The notes under the pieces are model-generated. The model was not told where the DNA came from and searched no databases. It saw nothing but the letters and a program-made list of their open reading frames with translations. The position numbers and the translations under genes are program-made. Source: an uncultured Bacteroidaceae bacterium (GTDB lineage Bacteria > Bacteroidota > Bacteroidia > Bacteroidales > Bacteroidaceae). From it: a stretch of 43,258 nt of DNA. Location of the stretch: positions 1 through 43,258 of the forward strand of contig CALUIR010000023.1 of the NCBI GenBank assembly GCA_944320785.1, in the 5' to 3' direction. This document shows positions 40,690-43,258 of this stretch, piece after piece; the stretch's first letter is position 1; each line of letters starts with the position of its first letter.

Positions 40690-40803
40690 TCAAGAACGGG
40701 CAATGCCAACCCCTCCCGGCGGCACGCCGAACTGCCGCTTGAACGCGCTGGAGAAATGCGAGCGGTTCTTGAAACCTACTGCCACATACACGTCGGATGG
40801 CTT
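40690..40803 (-). pseudogene. C-terminal remnant of an AraC-family regulator
   Basis: About 37 codons ending at the stop 40690-40692 read SDVYVAVGFKNRSHFSS, then AFKRQFGVPPGG, the second HTH of AraC proteins. No start codon or upstream AraC sequence exists. The frame runs into a different gene start at about 40804, so the rest of the gene has been deleted. Confidence 0.8.
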
Positions 40804-40868
40804 GCTGCCACGTGGTTGCCCAGACCTTGTCCGGCGCCAACCACTACGATTGTCTTTTTGTCCATCAT
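40804..40868 (-). pseudogene. N-terminal remnant of a short-chain dehydrogenase-like gene
   Basis: From the ATG at 40868 the minus strand reads MMDKKTIVVVGAGQGLGNHV, the start of a Rossmann-fold SDR-type protein. It then runs directly into the AraC remnant in another frame and stops within ten codons. The junction (about 40803-40815) marks a deletion that joined two genes. Confidence 0.7.
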
Positions 40869-41013
40869 CTGAATGATATTTTCACCGTTGCAAAGGCAAG
40901 GCGGAAATGAACGGGCAGAGTTGCTGTCAAGCTCAAAGAAGTGTTGTCTTGCAGTTCAATGCAAAATCGTGGGGCAGATGGAGACATGCTGGCCAAAAGG
41001 CGGAATGCCTTGG

Positions 41014-41042
41014 CAAAAAAAGCCCGCAGTTTCCTGCGGGCT
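41014..41042 (-). terminator. Terminator of the frameshifted secreted-protein genes
   Basis: The 9-bp stem AGCCCGCAG (41021-41029) / CTGCGGGCT (41034-41042) is followed on the minus strand by a run of seven T. It lies 37 bp beyond the stop at 41079. Confidence 0.85.
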
Positions 41043-41078
41043 GCAAACTCAATCCTGCACAGTGTGCTACAAAACGTT

Positions 41079-41834
41079 TCACTTGGCAGTGACCGGACGC
41101 ACCAATTTGCCCAGATAGCGATAAGTGGCTGTAACAATCCCATCCCTGCCTGCATAATCGCCCGACAGCCAGAACTCGCCTGCGAATGCAAACTGAGCCA
41201 TGAAATTTACAGTCGTGGCCGTCCAATAGTCACACATCGTGCCATAGTCCACCAAATTGGCATCTTGGGCATATCCGTCCGCCGGAAGGAATATTGATGC
41301 ATCTTCATATCCCTCCACCGTGCTTGTCAGGCGCACACCGGCCATTCCGTTCTCAACGGCGGCAAAATCAGCAGTGCAATTACTGATGAGTTCCTTAAAT
41401 TCCGCACGGGTAGGCATCCTCCAGTCGCTGCCCCACAGCACAGTGGCGGCGTCATCCTCCGGCTGCAACACTTCAAGCCCGTCCGTCCTGTTTGTACTTA
41501 TCCATCGAAGACTGGGAGGTTCCATGCTCGTAATAGGACCATGAATAATAGTTTTTCTGCTCCGTCCCGCCCCAGCTGACATAGCAGCCTGTCTCCTCAG
41601 GGCTGTTCGCGCCAACGTTGAGGGAAACCCAATCCACCGAATGTCCAAGGTCAACAATTTCCAGGTTCTCAGGCGTTGTCCCTTCAAATGCCACTTCTTC
41701 CTTAAAGCGCATTTCCTGTATGTCCTCCACATTAATTTCTATTATCTGGCCATCGGTGCGCTCGATTTGCCATACTTGGGCATTGCAGCCATCACCATGC
41801 AGAATGCAAAAGCTGTAATGATGTTCTTTTTCAT
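41079..41834 (-). pseudogene. Secreted Bacteroidales protein gene broken by two frameshifts
   Basis: The protein family is recognisable by VDLGHSVDWVSLNVGA, then GSDWRMPTRAEFKEL, then the end KLVRPVTAK; such proteins carry a C-type-lectin/FISUMP-like fold and are exported. Three frames must be joined. The signal peptide starts at the ATG at 41834 (MKKNIITAFAFCMVMAA) and leaves frame near 41785. There one lost A in GCAAATGCC would restore MAANA-QVWQIERTDGQ. A second shift is at 41480-41487, where the tetranucleotide CGTC is duplicated; removing one copy restores MDKYKQDGLEVLQPEDD. The start overlaps the upstream gene by 4 bp (ATGA). Confidence 0.8.
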
Positions 41835-42333
41835 CTTTTGAATATTTTAATGGTTTGGTTATTGACATTGACAAGATAAATACCCTCGGAAAAACCGCTC
41901 AAGTCAAGGTTCAGCACCGTTTCCGAAGCCTTCGCGCTCCTCACCATGACACCTCCTTGGCTATACACCTTTGCAACCATCCCTTGCGACAAGCCGGAAA
42001 TGTCCACACGGTCGCCGCCGACATACTTGAAAACAATCTCCTTTCCGCCCGCTTCCAAAGATGGCTGGGCGGTCGGCCTTTGCGCGTCAGCAAAGGTGAA
42101 GTTCAGGAATGACGAAAAATCAAAGGAGGCCTCCGCCAAATCCGATGTGATGCGCACCTTCTCTTGTGCGGAGTCAAACGTCACCTGCGGGTCGTCACCG
42201 ATAAGAAAGGAATACGATGTACCGTCGTTCAGGTTGGCGACCAAGGCTTTGGCTCCTCTTCCTCATTGTTTTGGACTACGATTCCCAGGGAAAAGAAAGA
42301 CAGGAAAAGGAATAAAACAGAAGTTCTTTCCAT
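41831..42333 (-). pseudogene. T9SS-cargo-like secreted protein gene with an N-terminal frameshift
   Basis: The main frame reads ALVANLNDGTSYSFLIGDDP, then FDFSSFLNFTFADA. It ends in a clear type A C-terminal sorting domain of type IX secretion (VDISGLSQGMVAKVYSQGG, then LDLSGFSEGIYLVNVN, then KIFKR). This frame has no ATG. A signal peptide in another frame starts at 42333 (MERTSVLFLFLSFFSLGIVV) and enters the low-complexity stretch GAGGAAGAGGAG, after which the frames must switch (42250-42285). Its promoter is intact. The gene would otherwise encode a small surface protein of about 165 residues. Confidence 0.75.
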
Positions 42334-42358
42334 AATGCGCTTTTTATGTTTAGCTATG

Positions 42359-42390
42359 CAAAACTAAACGAGGTATTGTTCTTTTGCAAA
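42359..42390 (-). promoter_or_regulatory. Promoter of the broken secreted-protein pair
   Basis: On the minus strand, TTTG (42390-42387), a 20-bp spacer and TAGTTTTG (42366-42359) match the consensus, 26 bp before the ATG at 42333. Confidence 0.75.
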
Positions 42391-42416
42391 TAAACAACGC
42401 GTTTACATGTCGCATT

Positions 42417-43004
42417 TCATGAATCAGGACACTTTCCCTTGACGTTTTTAATGTATTCCCCGGGCGTTTGCCACATGAAACGCTTAAAAGCAGCGTGAAA
42501 AGTGGCACGGCTCTTGAAACCGACAGAAGCAGCTATCGTTTCAAGCGTCAGATTGCTGAAATCAGAATGCTCGATCCTACGGCGGGCTTCCTCGATGCGG
42601 TAACGGCTGAGCAACAAACTGAAGTTGGACTCATACAACTCATTGATCACTTGCGACACATATTTTGGATTGGAATTGCACAAAGCCGCCAGACGCTCAA
42701 GGTTGAAATCCGCAGCATAAATTTCATCGCCATTGGCAAGAATTTCCTGAATCTTATCCTTCAATTTCTGTTTTGCCGGGACGTCAAGCGTACTTCCTGC
42801 ATATTTCCTGATGCTTTTGGCTTCCGGCAACTTCTTCCGGCGGCGTGCAACGCGGCCGAATAACAAGGCGACAACGGCAACGGTCATCACGAACAGACCT
42901 ATCTTTAAGTAACGGTTATCCCGCCGGTTCCGGGAGAGTTCATACTCGTTCTGCTCTATCTGTTGCAAAAGTCGCATGGCAGCCACCTCGTCAAGCTTGT
43001 CCAC
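42417..43004 (-). pseudogene. 5'-truncated membrane-anchored AraC-family regulator
   Basis: 195 codons are open from a GTG at 43004 (an ATG follows at residue 10). The kept part has a helical stub (EQNEYELSRNRRDNR), one membrane span (33-50, YLKIGLFVMTVAVVALLF) and an intact AraC double HTH: first helix pair ~103-122, second ~153-172 with TIAASVGFKSRATFHAAFKR. Bacteroidetes regulators of this design normally carry a long periplasmic TPR sensor before the span, which is missing here. An in-frame stop lies four codons upstream of the GTG. A short ATG frame at about 43035-43049 may be the original start. It could still make a constitutive protein. Confidence 0.65.
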
Positions 43005-43189
43005 CGACAGCCGTCATACCAGCATCCATCGCAACGGCACAAAAGATGCACCTCAACAGACATCGCCTAAACCACTTACCACACACTGTAAGCATCATAT
43101 CCTACAAACTACCACACAACAGGCAAATATATGGAAAAATTCAAAACAACGCCCGCCCGGGCCGTCACGCAGCCTCCCGATCCTTTCCG

Positions 43190-43230
43190 GGGAAAAAAGA
43201 AGCCCCCCGGCCTTTCTCGGGGCCGGGGGG
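43190..43230 (-). terminator. Terminator of the rRNA operon
   Basis: The 10-bp stem CCCCCCGGCC (43203-43212) / GGCCGGGGGG (43221-43230) is followed on the minus strand by CTTCTTTTTT. It lies 9 bp beyond the 5S rRNA end. Confidence 0.9.
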
Positions 43231-43239
43231 CGGGAAAAC

Positions 43240-43258
43240 GGCGGCGACCTACTCTCCC
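43240..43258 (-). rRNA. rrf: 5S ribosomal RNA, 3' end only
   Basis: The minus strand reads GGGAGAGTAGGTCGCCGCC, the conserved 3' terminal helix of bacterial 5S rRNA as found in Bacteroidetes. The remainder of the gene, and presumably the rRNA operon, lies beyond the window. Confidence 0.88.

Overview
The window looks like chromosomal DNA of a GC-rich member of the Bacteroidales (Bacteroidaceae/Prevotellaceae-like). Three lines of evidence support this: promoters of the Bacteroidetes type (TTTG, 19-21 bp, TAnnTTTG) in front of many genes; the block nusB-yajC-ybbR-coaE-DUF5606 facing clpB; and several lineage families, namely a lipoprotein TamA homologue (TamL), DUF3276, Omp28, a type IX secretion C-terminal domain and a membrane-anchored AraC protein. 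The species cannot be named from sequence alone.

Layout. 1-0.4 kb: 3' end of nth. 0.7-5.8 kb: leftward phosphoglucomutase, C69 peptidase and M23 peptidase. 5.9-7.1 kb: rightward alanine dehydrogenase. 7.4-14.4 kb: leftward tamB-tamL pair (envelope biogenesis). 14.4-16.0 kb: gene-poor stretch with tandem palindromes, a ~147-bp imperfect inverted repeat, a small HTH protein and a probable tail-anchored protein of unknown function. 16.1-18.2 kb: leftward rplY-pth-hslR translation cluster and a PUR/DUF3276 gene. 18.4-21.8 kb: rightward nusB-yajC-ybbR-coaE-DUF5606. 22.1-24.7 kb: leftward clpB. 25.0-28.8 kb: two secreted proteins (choice-of-anchor-J type and Omp28 type). 29.2-36.6 kb: a long rightward run of cyclophilin, M16 peptidase, MATE transporter, hybrid histidine kinase and sigma-54-dependent response regulator. 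36.8-38.9 kb: leftward tetR-fabG-rluA-like run. 39.1 kb: initiator tRNA. 39.4-40.5 kb: macro-like protein. 40.6-43.1 kb: a decay zone of gene remnants and frameshifted genes. The right edge is the 3' end of a 5S rRNA gene with its terminator.

The most interesting item lies directly behind the sigma-54 response regulator gene. A consensus -24/-12 sigma-54 promoter (36693-36708) is followed by about 120 nt with no convincing ORF. This stretch has a 5' stem-loop and ends in a strong intrinsic terminator (36797-36837). It reads as a sigma-54-dependent small RNA encoded next to its likely activator and sensor kinase, a layout comparable to Qrr or GlmY RNAs in gammaproteobacteria. A tandem TTTCCACAC repeat about 95-120 bp upstream of the predicted start is a candidate activator site.

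A second theme is a set of intergenic arrays of 21-23-bp units with palindromic cores, at five places (0.5, 7.2, 14.6, 29.0 and 40.6 kb). Two of them are clearly homologous composite elements. A third theme is gene decay at 40.7-43.0 kb: an SDR/AraC deletion chimera, two adjacent secreted-protein genes carrying three frameshifts between them, and a 5'-truncated AraC regulator next to the rRNA operon.
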